From: Diphasiastrum complanatum
Taxonomy: Eukaryota > Streptophyta > Lycopodiopsida > Lycopodiales > Lycopodiaceae
DNA length: 64,000 nt
Reading direction: 5' to 3'
Assembly (NCBI GenBank): GCA_029204225.1
Contig: CM055104.1
Location: 44,245,330 to 44,309,329, forward strand
The position numbers were made by a program, and so were the translations under genes. The first letter of the stretch is position 1. Each line of letters opens with the position of its first letter. This document shows, piece after piece, positions 1 to 11,609 of the stretch. The notes under the pieces were generated by a model that saw only the letters and a list, made by a program, of their open reading frames with translations, had not been told where the DNA came from and did no database searches.

Positions 1-275
1 GACAACAACAGGGCTACTGCCTTGTCATTCTTTTCTCTCCATTCTCGTAGCTCTTTGTCGGTGGTTGTAGGCATCTCTTCGGTGCCATCTACCCAGAGAA
101 ATAGCCCTTCTCCCTCTAGTATGAGAGAGGTCTTAACCTTCCATGTGAACCCTGATGAGTTGAGAATTGTGCAAATATTTGACTGCATGCTGCTTATTGA
201 TGCCATTGTCGTGAACTGTTCTTCAATCTATTTTCTTGGTCTCTTGTTTCGAATGTTTTTCTCTCGGATCTGATA
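1..275 (-). pseudogene. Ty1/copia gag N-terminal fragment
   Basis: Read on the minus strand, this stretch matches the start of the copia gag at 21999-22262: the same segment with the W-x-D-G and EWREKND-type motifs typical of copia gag N-termini is recognisable, and its plus-strand shadow reads almost the same in both places. Gag forms the virus-like particle that packages element RNA. The fragment runs off the left window edge, so its remaining pol region is not visible. It lies just inside a degraded priming site and an LTR (326-900), as expected for a minus-strand element. It is a decayed relative of the element at 19.7-27.6 kb. Confidence 0.6.
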
Positions 276-313
276 GCTCTTAAGCTATATCAGCTCTCAG
301 ATATGAGCCTGTG

Positions 314-325
314 GCACTAATACCA
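314..325 (-). other. Degraded tRNA-Met primer binding site
   Basis: GCACTAATACCA matches the complement of the plant initiator-Met tRNA primer site (GCTCTGATACCA) at 10 of 12 positions. It sits between the minus-strand gag fragment and the antisense LTR, with the same 1-nt spacer (C) before the LTR as in the related element at 26621. Confidence 0.55.
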
Positions 326-326
326 C

Positions 327-900
327 TGTTGAGAAAAATTGAGGCCTAGATATGAGTTTGATTATGTCTAATGGTCTACTGTCTTCTATGACAAATCTAC
401 AATCCTCCAGAGCATGGACAGACACTGCTAATCTATTTTAGAATTTGTTTGTGCATTCAACAAGATGAAACTAGTGTGCGGAAGGAATAGTAACAGCTGA
501 TTATGAATAGATAACAATCGGACAATCAGGCATTCAATAATATTTAAAGATAAGAAAATCATCTACATAACATCAACTGTATCAACAGTGAATTTCTTGA
601 GTGCTGTTGTGACAAACCCACACAATGTGTCAGCATGAGAGGCACTATCTCTCTCACGAACTGTATATAGTCATCTCGCTTACTAGCAGACTTCTAGACA
701 TCGATGATGTCCAATCAAATAGATGTTCAAGACATCTATGTGATGTTCAACTTGTTCTCTCATGTTTGATCTGCTTATATAGATAGACGAAGAAGGTTTA
801 ATCTGATTTGAGATTACAAGAACGACTAATTAAGCACATCCTAATGGTATCCAGATTGTCCGTGGAGGGTGTTGACTTAGACAAAGCACAAGACTCACAA
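327..900 (-). repeat. Antisense copia 5' LTR (degraded)
   Basis: The sequence aligns by eye, with many substitutions, to the antisense LTR at 26634-27560. Shared blocks include the 'cattcaacaa...gtgcgga' stretch, the 'cacacaatgtgtcagcatgagag' region and the 'ctcgcttactagcagacttct' region. On the minus strand a TATA-like motif lies near 770-780. The right end is approximate because similarity fades near 870-900. From there to about 1060 I see nothing beyond AT-rich sequence. Confidence 0.55.
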
Positions 901-1059
901 ACATGTTCATTAGAGGAGTTCTAAATCCAAAAAAGACCCTTTGTAAAGATGCTTTTTATATTTTTTTTCTCAATTTTTTCTTACACATGGACCAATTAAA
1001 ACACTCAAATTTGAAATCTACGTAACGTAACTTTTTGAGTCCACATTTTGATTCCAGAC

Positions 1060-2813
1060 TAAAAATGGCATTGAAAGTGTGGATGGATTTAACATTCTTG
1101 ATGTTGATGTAAAGGATCCTACTTTGGATGGTGATGATGATGGACCTTCATCAAGTCAAAAGTCAAGGAGAACATCAAGGGAAAGATGAGTACCTTCAAG
1201 GCTCACATATGATGAAAAGGGTAAGCAAGTAGTTTCTAGAAATTATGTTGCTTTCCTAACCCTATTTTGATGAACCTACAATTGTAGATGAAGCAAGGAA
1301 ATAAGAGGAGTGGATCCAAGCAATGGATCTTGAGTATCAAGCTCTTATGAAGAATGGAACATGGAGATTGGTGGAGTTGCCTAAGGACAAGAAAGCTATT
1401 GCATGCAACTGGATCTTCAAGGTGAAGACAAACCAAGATGGATCTATCAACAAGTACAAGGCAAGGTTAGTGGCAAAAGGATATGCTCAACAACAAGGGA
1501 TTGACTATGATAAGACCTTTGCACCCATGGCAAAGATGGTAAGCATTCAAGTCATCTTCTCACTTGCTACACTTTATGAATGGGATCTATGGCAAATGGA
1601 CATTACAAATGCATTCTTGAATGGTGATCTTGATGAGGAAGTGTACATGGAGCAACCCAAGAGCTTCATTTTATCAACAAAGCCAAATCATGTGTGTCTA
1701 CTATAAAAGAGTTTGTATGGCCTTAAGGAAGCACCGAGGAGTTGGTATGCTGAGCTTAACACCTTTTTACTCTCTCAAGGCTTTGTTATGAGTGAGTATG
1801 ATCATTTACTTTATTATAGGTTTGTTGGAAATGATGTTACCATCTTGCTAATCTATGTGGATGATATCATCTTGAGTGGTGGAGACAATCAAGATGTGGA
1901 GGATATCAAGAGTGCTCTTAAGAAGGAGTTTGAAGTGCATAACATTTTGGGAATAGAAGTCATTAGATCTTCTCAATGTACTTTTATCTGTCAAGAGAAA
2001 TATGCTAATTCTATTCTAGAAATATTTCATATGGTAGATTCAAAAGCTAGTGATACACCAATGGAATCTCATGTAAAGCTAACTATAAGAGGTAGTGAAA
2101 GATCCTTCAAAGACATTACTCTCTATAGGAAGCTAGTTGGTTCACTCATCTATCTAGCCATTACTAGACCAGATCTAAGCTATTGTGTTGGAAGATTGAG
2201 TGAATTCATGCAAGATCCTAGTGAGGAGCATTGGAAGCTAGGAAAGCAAGTTTTGAGGTACATAATTGGAACTCGAGATTTTGGCATATTGTATGAGGGG
2301 TCATCGTCTAATATTTTTGGATTTTCAGATTTGGACTATGCTGGAGATGTAATGGATAGGAAATCCATTAGTGCTCATTGTATTCTCATAGGTGATGGAG
2401 CTATATCATGGATGTCGAAGAAACAAGCCACTATCTCATTGTCATCTAGTGAGGCCGAGTACAAAGCTCTTACACATTGCACAAAGGAGATGGTATGGAT
2501 CAAGAGGATGATCAAGGATCTTAACTTGCTGGATTTTTCAGAGAGCCCAATCATCTTTTGTGACAATCAATCAACCCAAAGGTTGGCAACCAATTCTATC
2601 CTTCATGCTAGGAGCAAGCATATTGAGGTGCAATACCATTTTGAAAAGGAGCAACTCATTGCAAAGGAGGTAGAGCTTCAACATGTGTCCTCAAGGGAAT
2701 GTGTAGCTGATATCTTCACCAAAGCATTGAGAAAGGACTTGTTCATGAAGCATAGGACTTCACTTGGAGTGTTATTAAAGTCTATGCTAAAACTAGTTGA
2801 AGAGGGAGTGTGA
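1060..2813 (+). pseudogene. Ty1/copia RT-RNase H (5'-truncated)
   Basis: The segment begins in the Ser/Arg-rich linker that precedes copia reverse transcriptase, read through frame breaks near 1180-1310. The main frame (1323-2813) carries the RT fingers (NGTWRLVELP, KARLVAKGYAQQQGIDY), the thumb-side motif YGLKEAPRSWY and the catalytic YVDD. RNase H follows, with the SSSEAEYKAL motif, CDNQS, and the tail 'ADIFTKAL'. RT copies element RNA into DNA and RNase H removes the template. One in-frame TAA at 1704-1706 interrupts an otherwise continuous frame, and a few residues seem missing before LGIEVI. Gag, protease and integrase are absent. The stop codon overlaps the first base of the 3' LTR. Confidence 0.9.
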
Positions 2814-2995
2814 AAGATTCAACTAGTTTGATCATATTTGTTATATTTTCATATTTGACAAATTGAGGCCAACTTTGTTTTAGACTTAGATTTTGACTTT
2901 TCAAAGTTCATTAGTCTAAATTTCATTTGAATAGACACTTTTTGAAAGTGCGGGAAAGTTAGAAGTCGAGTTTGAGTAGATTCAAATTTGAATGT
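2811..2995 (+). repeat. Truncated copia 3' LTR
   Basis: It begins TGAAAGATTC directly after the purine tract agagggagtg and is clearly homologous to the first ~185 bp of the full LTR at 18876-19474. Similarity stops near 2995, so the rest of the LTR has been lost. From 2996 to 3299 I see no gene or repeat I can name. Confidence 0.8.
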
Positions 2996-3299
2996 CAGCT
3001 TGGCTTCAAGTAGCTCTCTTTGAATCAGACACATGCACCCAAAGTTTGCACTAGTCCGATCTCAACACGAACTGTCCCTTAGCGTCCATTCGAAATACCA
3101 AGTCTCTCATGCAAGACTCAACTTTCACAGTTCCTTTATTGATGAGCTGCCTTACACGTAACACAAGCCAGCGTACTCATATGTTTCCTCATCATTGTTG
3201 GTCCAGAGAAAGCCTATAACAAACTTTCCATTCCGCAAAAAAACTTGTCAACTTATTAGGTCCAAAGTACGCCAGTCTCCTCGTGTGAGTATGGTTAGG

Positions 3300-4376
3300 T
3301 CACCTTGAATTTGCCTTCGTTTTGATCAACTTACATTCAAAATTTGCCCCAAGAGCCTCGGCCTCCTTGCCTTGGATGGGCTTCCTCCATGCTTGATGAT
3401 GATCTTTGCTTTGAAAGTTCCACTTGCATGATGGATGCAAAATATATAGAGAAATATTAGGCTTCCAAGACTCATAAGGATCATGGAGATCAAGATCATA
3501 AGATGTGAAACAATGATGATTATCAAGATTGTGCTTTCTAGCTTGACTAGTCCACATACAATGAACTATATCCAAGATGGATCTAATCTTGATATCAAAG
3601 ACTATCTTGATCTTTTTTAGGCTAGTTACTCTCTCAAGGATGTAAGTGTCCACTTTGGATGCTTCACTTAATCTCAAGAGGAGTTTACAATTTGCCTCAA
3701 AACATGTGAAAACATGATTTTCAAAAAAGTGAGTACCAAGCTCAATCTTGTTCTTACTAGAACCAAGAGCATACTTTTGACAATACAATATCTTGCTTTC
3801 AAAAAGTATTGGAAACATATCTAAGTCAATAATGACAAGAAACATGTCCATACCATAAGCATCATACAAAACTAGTATAGCTTTTCTTGAACTTTGAGAT
3901 CCAAAAAAATCAATGAAGCAAGATAGCATTTCAAGCAAAGGAAGAGAAGCATATATGAATGTGTTGTAGTAGATACAACATGAAAGATGCCCCTCTTTTC
4001 CATGTAATGTGAGCCATAAATACTCGGCCATGTATCTTGAAGATCTTCTTGAAATCATATGAAGAAGAAACTCCTCCTCACACATTGGCCCCATCATAAC
4101 TTGAATACCTTCAAAAAAGATAACTTGTGATGCTTCTTGAGAAGCCTTGATCTCGGCCACTTCCAAGATTGAATCTTCATGCAATGTGACATTTCTATTC
4201 ACAATCACTTTTGAAATAGAGAGTGTAAAGACACTAAAGGCCTCCTTGATGGATGAGTATCCAATCATGATCCATGAGCTTGGATCATCCTTCCTCCTTG
4301 TTTCCAAGGGAATATGTGCAAAGCAAGCACTACCAAGTTTACTAAGGTGATCAACCTTAGGCTTCATCTTGAACAA
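3300..4376 (-). CDS. Integrase C-terminus fused to conserved unknown domain
   Basis: This is a 358-codon open frame. Residues ~5-75 match the C-terminal end of copia integrase (KPKVDHLSKLG, SSWIMIGYSS, ISKVIVNRNVTLHEDS). The linker motif RRSSR at ~110-114 is where reverse transcriptase normally follows. Instead, residues ~115-335 form a domain I do not recognise, with no YVDD and no RNase H motifs. The same domain occurs in the 560-codon ORF at 23833-25515: both share CKLL-RLSEAS (229-240 here), IRSILD-VH--WTS (264-277), ESWKP (302-306) and PSCKW (315-319). The ATG chosen overlaps the protease frame by 20 bp, so it may be a product of decay and the ancestral protein was probably one polyprotein. 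Most of the integrase core is missing upstream. Function unknown. Confidence 0.7.
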   Translation of the reverse strand: MFKMKPKVDHLSKLGSACFAHIPLETRRKDDPSSWIMIGYSSIKEAFSVFTLSISKVIVNRNVTLHEDSILEVAEIKASQEASQVIFFEGIQVMMGPMCEEEFLLHMISRRSSRYMAEYLWLTLHGKEGHLSCCIYYNTFIYASLPLLEMLSCFIDFFGSQSSRKAILVLYDAYGMDMFLVIIDLDMFPILFESKILYCQKYALGSSKNKIELGTHFFENHVFTCFEANCKLLLRLSEASKVDTYILERVTSLKKIKIVFDIKIRSILDIVHCMWTSQARKHNLDNHHCFTSYDLDLHDPYESWKPNISLYILHPSCKWNFQSKDHHQAWRKPIQGKEAEALGANFECKLIKTKANSR

Positions 4377-5226
4377 GAGCTAAAATACTCCTCAAAGCTT
4401 TGATCTTCAATGAGAATTTCTTCTCAACATATGCTTTGAATAAGAAGGAATAATCATACACCATAATACTTGAAGAGAGAATATATGTGCATCTTGTGTG
4501 ATCATCCTCCTTTGAAATATTGGACATATAAGAAACATCAAGAGAGTTTGCACTCTCACTTGGATCCAATTTGTAGATGCCTTCAAATATTGATCCATAT
4601 GCAAGGATCTCACCATCCTTCTTAATCACACAATTGTCAATATTGAAATTGACATCAAAGCCACTATCAGGAAGTTGGCCAACACTTAAGATGTTCTTTG
4701 TAAGCTTTGGGACAAAAAGAACATTGTTGAGAAAGAGATCTTTAGAAGATGCAAGCTTCAAGGGAATAATCTCTACTCCTTCAATACTGCACTCATGCTT
4801 ACTTGCAATGTATATGGTCTTCTTGACTCCATCATAAGGCATAATAGATGAAAAAAAGTGCTTGGAGCCACACATATGTGAAGATGCTCCAGTATCAATA
4901 TACCATGAGTCATCCTTGTTGAAGGTGGAAGAGAAGAAGCTTGATGCCATAAGAGAGCCTTCTCCATCACTTGCAATATAGTCTTCTTTCTCAGTGGTGA
5001 TGTTGGCTTGATTGAGTTGATTCTTCTTCTTGAAGAAATTGGTCATAATGGCTTTTCTTGCCACAATAAAAGCACTTGATCTTCTTCTTCTTGAGATTTG
5101 AACTAGAAGCATGAGAGGTATCCGCCTCCTCTCCATCTTGGTCTTTAGATTTGTCATTAGAGAAGTGATGATGTTGCTTCTTACTCCTCTCTTTGTGCTT
5201 GGCAAATAGAACTTTGCCATCATCAT
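4357..5226 (-). pseudogene. Copia protease and integrase start
   Basis: The frame contains the aspartic protease active site in WYIDTGASSHM, then the conserved NVLFVPKLTKNILSVGQL motif. A rudimentary GAG-pre-integrase region follows, and then FKAYVEKKFSLKIKALRS, which corresponds to the integrase core just before its second catalytic Asp. The frame then jumps to the integrase C-terminus in the next ORF, so the central catalytic core (second Asp and Glu) is deleted. Protease cleaves the gag-pol polyprotein. The N-terminal part of this frame overlaps the gag frame (4991-5371). Confidence 0.8.
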
Positions 5227-5756
5227 GATTGAGTGATAGCTTGTCCATCCTCAAGAGTTTGTACTCTTGTCTTGATTCTTCAGAAATAAGCACACTTTGA
5301 AGGGCCTCCAAACTTGGTAGCTCCTCCTTAATGGCATAGGATTGGACAAGGTTGTCATATTCATCTCTCAAGCATTGAGAATGAGTTGGACTAGCTCACT
5401 TTGATTGATTGAGTCACCAATACATGCAAGCTCCCTATGAATATCCTTGACTCTCAAAACATAATTACATGCACTCTCATCACTCTTTTGACTACTTTGA
5501 AAGATTTGATTTCTAAGAGTGAGGAGCCTAGAGGTGTTCTTAGGACATTCATCTTAAGGTAGTGGAGAGCCATCCTAGCTCTCTTCTTGTATTTTTGTAC
5601 TTCTTGAAGGACTTGAGGCTCCTCCTCAATCCGAAGTGCAATGTCCATCACATCTTGGAGTATCAAGATGGACTCCATCCTCAACTTCCATATTGAATAA
5701 TTGGAAGTAGACAATCTCTCACTTGGTTGCAACAAGTATGAACTCATTGAAGTCAT
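4991..5756 (-). pseudogene. Copia gag (frameshifted)
   Basis: Two frames make up the gag. 5454-5756 starts MTSMSSYLLQPSERL and includes NYSIWKLRMESIL, the usual N-terminal copia gag motif. 4991-5371 covers the C-terminal half, ending in a damaged zinc knuckle, CFYCGKKSHYDQF, in which the His is present but the last Cys is replaced. Lys-rich segments flank the knuckle. Gag assembles the particle and binds RNA. The two halves are separated by a frameshift near 5370-5450. Confidence 0.8.
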
Positions 5757-6501
5757 GTAAAGTGGAGATAAATAAAAGTGATGAACAAAAAATGTTGCTT
5801 CTCTCTCACTATAGGATCAAATAATGGTGTGCTACCATCTCTTATGCAAGATCTTGCAACAAATTGTGAGATGATTCTCACTAGCTATCTCAATCTCTCC
5901 AAAACTAGATCTACTTCACATCAAATGATGGAGTATGGGAAAAGTTAGGATCAAACACTCTTAGCACGTGTGAAATACACTAATAAACCAAATTTGACTC
6001 AAATACAATGATATTGCATGAAACAAAATGTCTAAGATCTCAAAACAGTGCCTAGATCACATATAGATGAGATTGGTAAGGATTCAGCTGTGATTTTCGA
6101 TCAAACAGGCAATCTCTTCACCAAACCAAATGTGTCCACCCAGGTCTAGGTGCCCTAACTAACCCTCTTCAAAAGCTTATAACTTTTGATTGGCACAACC
6201 AAATGGAATGAAACTGATTGCATCAGAAACTAGACAAAAATAGCTTCAAAACAAGCTATCTAGCAAGATTTTTGGATCAACCATGAAAGAGAACTCCCAA
6301 ACTGAAATTGGATATTCCTCACACATGTCTGAGCACCTGATTCCGTACAGTACCAGGTCAGACCCAATCAATGTCCTATTGATCTCTTTTGATCCAAAAT
6401 TGGACAAGATAGCTAGGAAAATGGATCTTGACAATTTCTAGCTCAAGATTGATGAATAGTTTTCACTCAAATGGATCAAAATGCATGGTAACCTTAGGTA
6501 G
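5757..6501 (-). other. Leader of the minus-strand copia element
   Basis: This is the 5' untranslated stretch between the priming site and gag. It is AT-rich, without a credible reading frame. It contains a CACACATGTCTGAG sequence near 6320, a variant of the CACACGTGTG motif seen in neighbouring LTRs. Confidence 0.5.
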
Positions 6502-6513
6502 GCTCTGATACCA
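6502..6513 (-). other. tRNA-Met primer binding site
   Basis: GCTCTGATACCA is the exact complement of the TGGTATCAGAGC priming site and directly abuts the LTR beginning TGTTGAATTC at 6514. Confidence 0.9.
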
Positions 6514-7252
6514 TGTTGAATTCACGCATGTGGATTGTCCACAACATGTACTTGTGATCTCCTAAGGTGTGTAGATGCACTAAGATCAGGACTAGATTGA
6601 GATTCCAGATCAATCTTAGATCCTATGGCAAAAGCACACTACTACATGCATTCAATCACTTCCAACTCTCACTCACACGTGTGGGAAGTGTTCCAAAAGT
6701 ATTCTAAGTAAAAACAAGTTGCTCCCGTCGAGTAGAGAGAGAAAAACCATCATGAGCTCTCGGGTAGAGAGAGAAAGCTAGAAATTCAATGACACTCAAA
6801 ATCCACTCAATCTCAAAATCAATTAGCTTCAAAATGAGGAGTACAATGGTACTAGTAGATCCACGAGCTACCACTATGCTTAACTATGATTGGACCATAC
6901 TTTGACACCTCTTGATCCTATTGGACCATTGATCCATGCACCTCTTGATTCTATTGGACTATATTCAAGCACACCTCAATTTCCAATTGGACCTCACACG
7001 GTTCCACCTCTAAATCCTATTGGACCTCTTGGAATTCATCAAACAAAAGTATTACACTTGTCTACACTCTAATTGGCACAAGTTTAGCCTCTTACTCTAT
7101 TTTGGCTCAATAGTGGCATTACAAGTGGAAATGGATAATTTGCCATTTATGCCAAATTTGACTCTATCAACATTCTACACCTAAATGCTTGACTATAAAA
7201 TTCTTTGAGACCCCTATATCAAACATTTTGATTTACTTTACAATTCTCCACA
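6514..7252 (-). repeat. Antisense copia 5' LTR (family of the 35394 solo LTR)
   Basis: It aligns over nearly its whole length with the solo LTR at 35394-36102, which has clean TG...CA ends and a target duplication and so defines this family at about 709 bp. The right end (~7252, '...ctccaca') is placed by that alignment. Shared features include the 'cactcacacgtgtgggaag' block, paired 'gggtagagagagaaa' blocks and repeated 'tattggacc' units. No matching 3' LTR is present left of 3300, so the element is truncated at its 3' end. Confidence 0.8.
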
Positions 7253-8100
7253 CGTGGGAACATCCTCCACACATGTGAGATTCACTCACAAACTTCTATC
7301 ATAGAAAATACCAAGCTAGGTTTTTGCCAATTTCTCACAATTAGATCTTGATCTAGATGCTTTACACTATGATTTAAGCAAGAGCAATGGATGAAAAATC
7401 AAAAACATGGATGAGCGGCCTCACACGTGTGGAGGACAGTACTTGTACGGCCTGTTTACGGAGAGTAAAGTACATTAACATTCAAATGCATTTCATTCAT
7501 CAAAACTCAAGACAAATGTGGAAATCTCAACAAAACTAGAATGTGCCAATGTCACATCAACTTGTTATTGATTTAGTTGATCTCTTTATAGAACAAGTAC
7601 ATCCACGAGCTGTGTACTGTCCAACAGGTCTTCACACGTGTGAAGAGTGCCTAGTCATTCAGATCCACCAATGGAGTCATATGTGCTCATTTTCCAAAGT
7701 TGACTATTCTCTTTGGCTAGAAAACAAAAAGCTAGTCTTCCACATTTATAGGAATATTCCCTATAAAATAGGATCTAATGGAATGTTTCTATCTTATCTT
7801 CTAGAAGCTTATCCGCACGTGTGAATGGTATCTTGACATGAGTGAGTAATAACTCATTCACATGGAAGTTCAATCTATTTACAAAAAGTTTGACTAATTT
7901 GACCATTTTCAAGATTCTATTCAAAGGTCAATTTCACACTAGTGTAGATCAAGTTAAAACCAATCTAACTTAATAAAAATGACTTATGTACATTCTTTCA
8001 CACATGGGAACAGACTCCACACGTGTGAGATCCTATCAAGCTCAAATAACTTGAGATCTACAAGATACAACAAGTTGGAAGTGATATTTCAACACGTAGC
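7253..8100. other. Non-coding stretch with repeated CACACGTGTG
   Basis: No reading frame here resembles a known protein. The stretch carries CACACGTGTG or one-base variants near 7422, 7632, 7812 and 8016, alongside 'gtacggcc' and 'acagtac' fragments that also occur near LTR ends elsewhere. It lies between a copia LTR and a gypsy leader motif, so it is probably retrotransposon leader or scrambled LTR sequence. Confidence 0.4.
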
Positions 8101-8891
8101 TCCTCGGCAACGACGCCAAAATTGTAGTGGGTTACTTTCCTTGCCTAACCTGAATCCAAGATCTAGTCAATCTAGCATCAAAGAGACAGAGTTAGTTGTC
8201 ACACGTAGGTTCGTTCCCATGAGAGCGATAGTTTAGTTCAGATTTCAACATGAATGGAGGATTCACATCTATCTCTACATCCATTAACCCTCATCTTTAA
8301 CACTACACATCCCTTAACACTTACAATCCCTTAGCACTACTCATCCACAACAGACATAGCTTACTCTTTCTCTCTCTCCCTTTCTCTCTCATAAAAAGTA
8401 TAATAACATACAATCTCAATAACACTCAGATCCAACAATTAGCAAAATCCAAATAAGCATGAGAGATGGAGAAAAAGTCATAGAGAGCAAGGACATTCAT
8501 CAATCCATTTCTGAAGAGAACCAATCTGCTTTATTGAAATGAGGAAATGAACATGAGGAGCAACTCGAGTTGGTCCCTTCTTATAGTAGAGAGGAGACCC
8601 CTGGCCTCTAAATCCTATTGGTCCAGTCTTGTCTCTCTTTTTACTCAAATTTAAAAAAGTGTGGGAACCATCAAAATTGGAGGAAAACCCAACTTTATTC
8701 ACTAACTTGACATTTAGGCCCTGCGACATTAAAAGTCCCGCAAAAAGGCCTAAAGTCCTTTTATTGACTTTTAACTAATCAATCAAATAACTGTGTGATC
8801 ATCGGGTTGGACTTACACACGCAAGGTGCCAAATCCCTCTCACTTATTAACTAGGGTTAGGGTTGCCTTGAGATCTGCAAACCCTCCAACA
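8101..8891 (-). repeat. Antisense Ty3/gypsy LTR with leader motif
   Basis: TCCTCGGCAACGACGCCAAA at 8101-8120 is the reverse complement of a sequence typical of the leader just inside the 5' LTR of many plant gypsy elements (TTTGGCGCCGTTGCCGGGGA, here with two changes). The LTR itself runs from TGTAGTGGG at 8123 to CCAACA at 8891, TG...CA, about 769 bp. On the minus strand a TATAAG box lies near 8580. The element's body would lie to the left, but none of its genes is visible there. Confidence 0.7.
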
Positions 8892-8929
8892 ACATGTACC
8901 TTATAGACGAAAACCAATATGGTCCCCAC

Positions 8930-9480
8930 ACTGCCGAGCTACACATCCTATTGATGCTTGTCCATCATAGCGGCCTATCCAAGCACATACAATCCAACCA
9001 TATGAAGAACACCCATCACAGTCTGGACATTCCCTGACTTATCATGAATACCCACCACAAAGTCCAGAACCATTAGCCATACAAGATGGCTATGCTGTTA
9101 TACAAGGGTTATTGCACACCAGATGTTTCATCTATGGTGAAACTGGCCACTTCATGGCTGATTGTCCAGTCAAGTCCAAGTACCATGCTGAGTGTCCTGA
9201 TTGTATCAGAAAACACAGTTTTAAAGACTATCCGAAACAACCAACTAAGATCCTACATGCCCGTCACGTCAGTTATGAATCACGATAGGATCCTCATGAC
9301 AACAACATGAGCACCATGGCAACCAACAATTACACCAACTGCTCAATCGACAAGTTTCTTGCAAACTTCTACATTACCGCACAATACACCAGTTCCATAA
9401 TGCAAAAAGACACTAATATGAAATGAGTCATTGTTGAAAGAAAGTGAAACCGATATTCTGTCATCTGCTACAATGTCCAA
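8930..9480 (+). pseudogene. Gypsy-type gag remnant with zinc knuckle
   Basis: A plus-strand frame with several stops reads a Pro/His/Gln-rich stretch, then RCFIYGETGHFMADCP near 9120-9170. This is a retroviral CCHC knuckle in which the second Cys has become Tyr by one base (tgt to tat). A Cys/His/Lys-rich tail follows. Gag binds RNA and builds the particle. No long open frame remains and the flanks are unresolved. Confidence 0.5.
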
Positions 9481-11600
9481 CCAAGAGCAACCTCCATAGG
9501 GAATTGATAGTTTTTCTCTCCTTATACAACCTCAAATCTATTTGTCTTTCCACATGCTGATAATATTTTCAATGTACCAATACACAATAAATCTATGATT
9601 CGGAAATCCAGATAGAGATTCGGTTCTGAATCTATTGCTCAAAGAGGTCCTCAGGACATAGCACCTCACCATACCTGCATCTCAAACTATATCTTACAAC
9701 ATCTACTATCAACAATGATAGATTTTAGTGTAACTAGCCCTGCCTTGTTTTGACGAGGGCATGTCAGAGTAAGTCACATTACTCTACAAAACAATGGAAT
9801 ATTGCAACTGTCAATGAAAATTATCAATGTCGATGAATGCAAGTTTTGTTCGACAAGTGCACTACAGTTGTCACTCTCTGTACAGTTTGTTTATTTCCTT
9901 GTTGCTCTTCATTTCTAGTGTGTGATTGATTTTTGCATGAGAAATACCTATTGCATGAGAGTCTTCCATAGAGCTCAAGCATACATTTTCATTCATATAT
10001 CCACCTTCAGATCACCTTGCACAGAGTTTACAATGTTTGCGCATACTGAAACTTTGAGAAATCTTTGTCACGTTAGAGTTGATTTCTAAATCTCATCGTC
10101 ATATTCATCTTTGAGTCAACTACAACAAGATTGAAACTAATTTAGTTAAAATTTGTTCAAACTTTACTCCAGTCACATGTTCAACGTGTTCCACACGTCG
10201 ATCCAATCCTAAACATGAACAGCTACAAGCAGCAACATTCCCACCAACATATTTTTTTTTGGGGGGGAAAGAGTGGATATGCTTGGATCCACTGGAGTAG
10301 TTACGCTACCAACAACAGCATCAGCAAGATCGACAGCCAAGGTCACAAGTCAAATATGAAAAGACAAGGCTAAAGATGACAGATGGGTAATCTGAAGAGA
10401 CTCAATCACAAGAAGTATTCCAGTCATGATGAAGATCCTTTTTGTAGTCTACTTTTTTTCATTTTTGGCTAAAATTTTGGCCGAATTTTGTGATTGTAAT
10501 TTTATAGGATTGTAGATCTCTGTCTGACTTGATTTTGAGCCAATTTGCAACCAATTTGGTTGAAAATTGAGAGAGATATGACAATTCTTGTGAAGGAGGT
10601 TAAAACTAGTTTTTGGTTGACATTTGGGAGAGAAGCCCTTCAACTTTTCATTTTTGAAGTTTTGCTTCTTTGATAATTTTTTTCCTATTTCTTCATTCTG
10701 AAGTTTTTGCTGGTTCATTTAAAAAAAAATCTGACCTAATCCTACCTTCGCACAACCCTAGCCCTACCTTCACAATTAGGTTAAAAAAATGCATAAAAAA
10801 AACAAAGAGACACTCTGGCCAATTTTTCTAACCCTAACCCCAGAGCCTAAATAAACATAAAAAAAAACTTCGCCTAAACCTAACCCTCCCCACGTGTACA
10901 CTACCCAACGTCACCACCATTGTACCCTCTCGTTCTCTCTCCTCATCCCTCTCTCCTCTCCTCTCTCTCTCTCTACGCGCTTGAGCCCCTCCTCGCGACC
11001 CCCCTGCTCTTTCCTCTCCCTTTCTCCCTGCCTGCCTACGATGTGCCTCAAGAATATTCAAAGCATATTCTGCTCCTCTATTCCAAGAAATTCTATTTTT
11101 TTCCGACTTTTCGAATTTCTTTTACGGTCTTGAAGTTTATCACGAGCATTCTAATGCACCACAAAAAAGTCGTAAAACAAAAAAAATCGTGAATTTTCAT
11201 AAATTTTTGCGGCTCTTACTTACCTGTTACGAGCAATCTAATGTTTCATAGAATCCAGATTTTATAGAAAACCAATTTGTAATTTTTTTTTATAGGCCTT
11301 ATATCTAAGTTTCTTTATTTTACATTTTTTTGAAACTCTATATCTTCTTCGTTTGAAGTCGGAATTTAATGATGTAAAAATGGAAATTGCTCAGTTCATT
11401 GTGTTGAGTATAGTGATCAAAGTTTCTGTCATCATTGTGAAGAATAAAAAGCTATCCAACTTGTCTATAGGGGTTGATGAGGAAAATCATCTTGCTTGTG
11501 CATTTACAAGTTGTAAATATTATTCTCTATCATGTACAAACTCGAGCTACATGACATGCACAATGTCTAGATGGTCATATTCACTTTGTTCCATTGTATA
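9481..11600. other. Intergenic AT-rich stretch
   Basis: I see no gene here. There is a pyrimidine-rich run at about 10925-10975 (CT repeats), T-runs and G-runs near 10250-10265, and two diverged copies of an 'acgagca-tctaatg' segment near 11140 and 11230 that look like decayed repeats. Confidence 0.4.
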
Positions 11601-11609
11601 TATCAAAGG

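Noticed and set aside
10725..10890. Telomere-like 'ctaaccctaaccc' segments
   Set aside because: Only one or two units, irregular and mixed with unrelated sequence. Not an interstitial telomere array.
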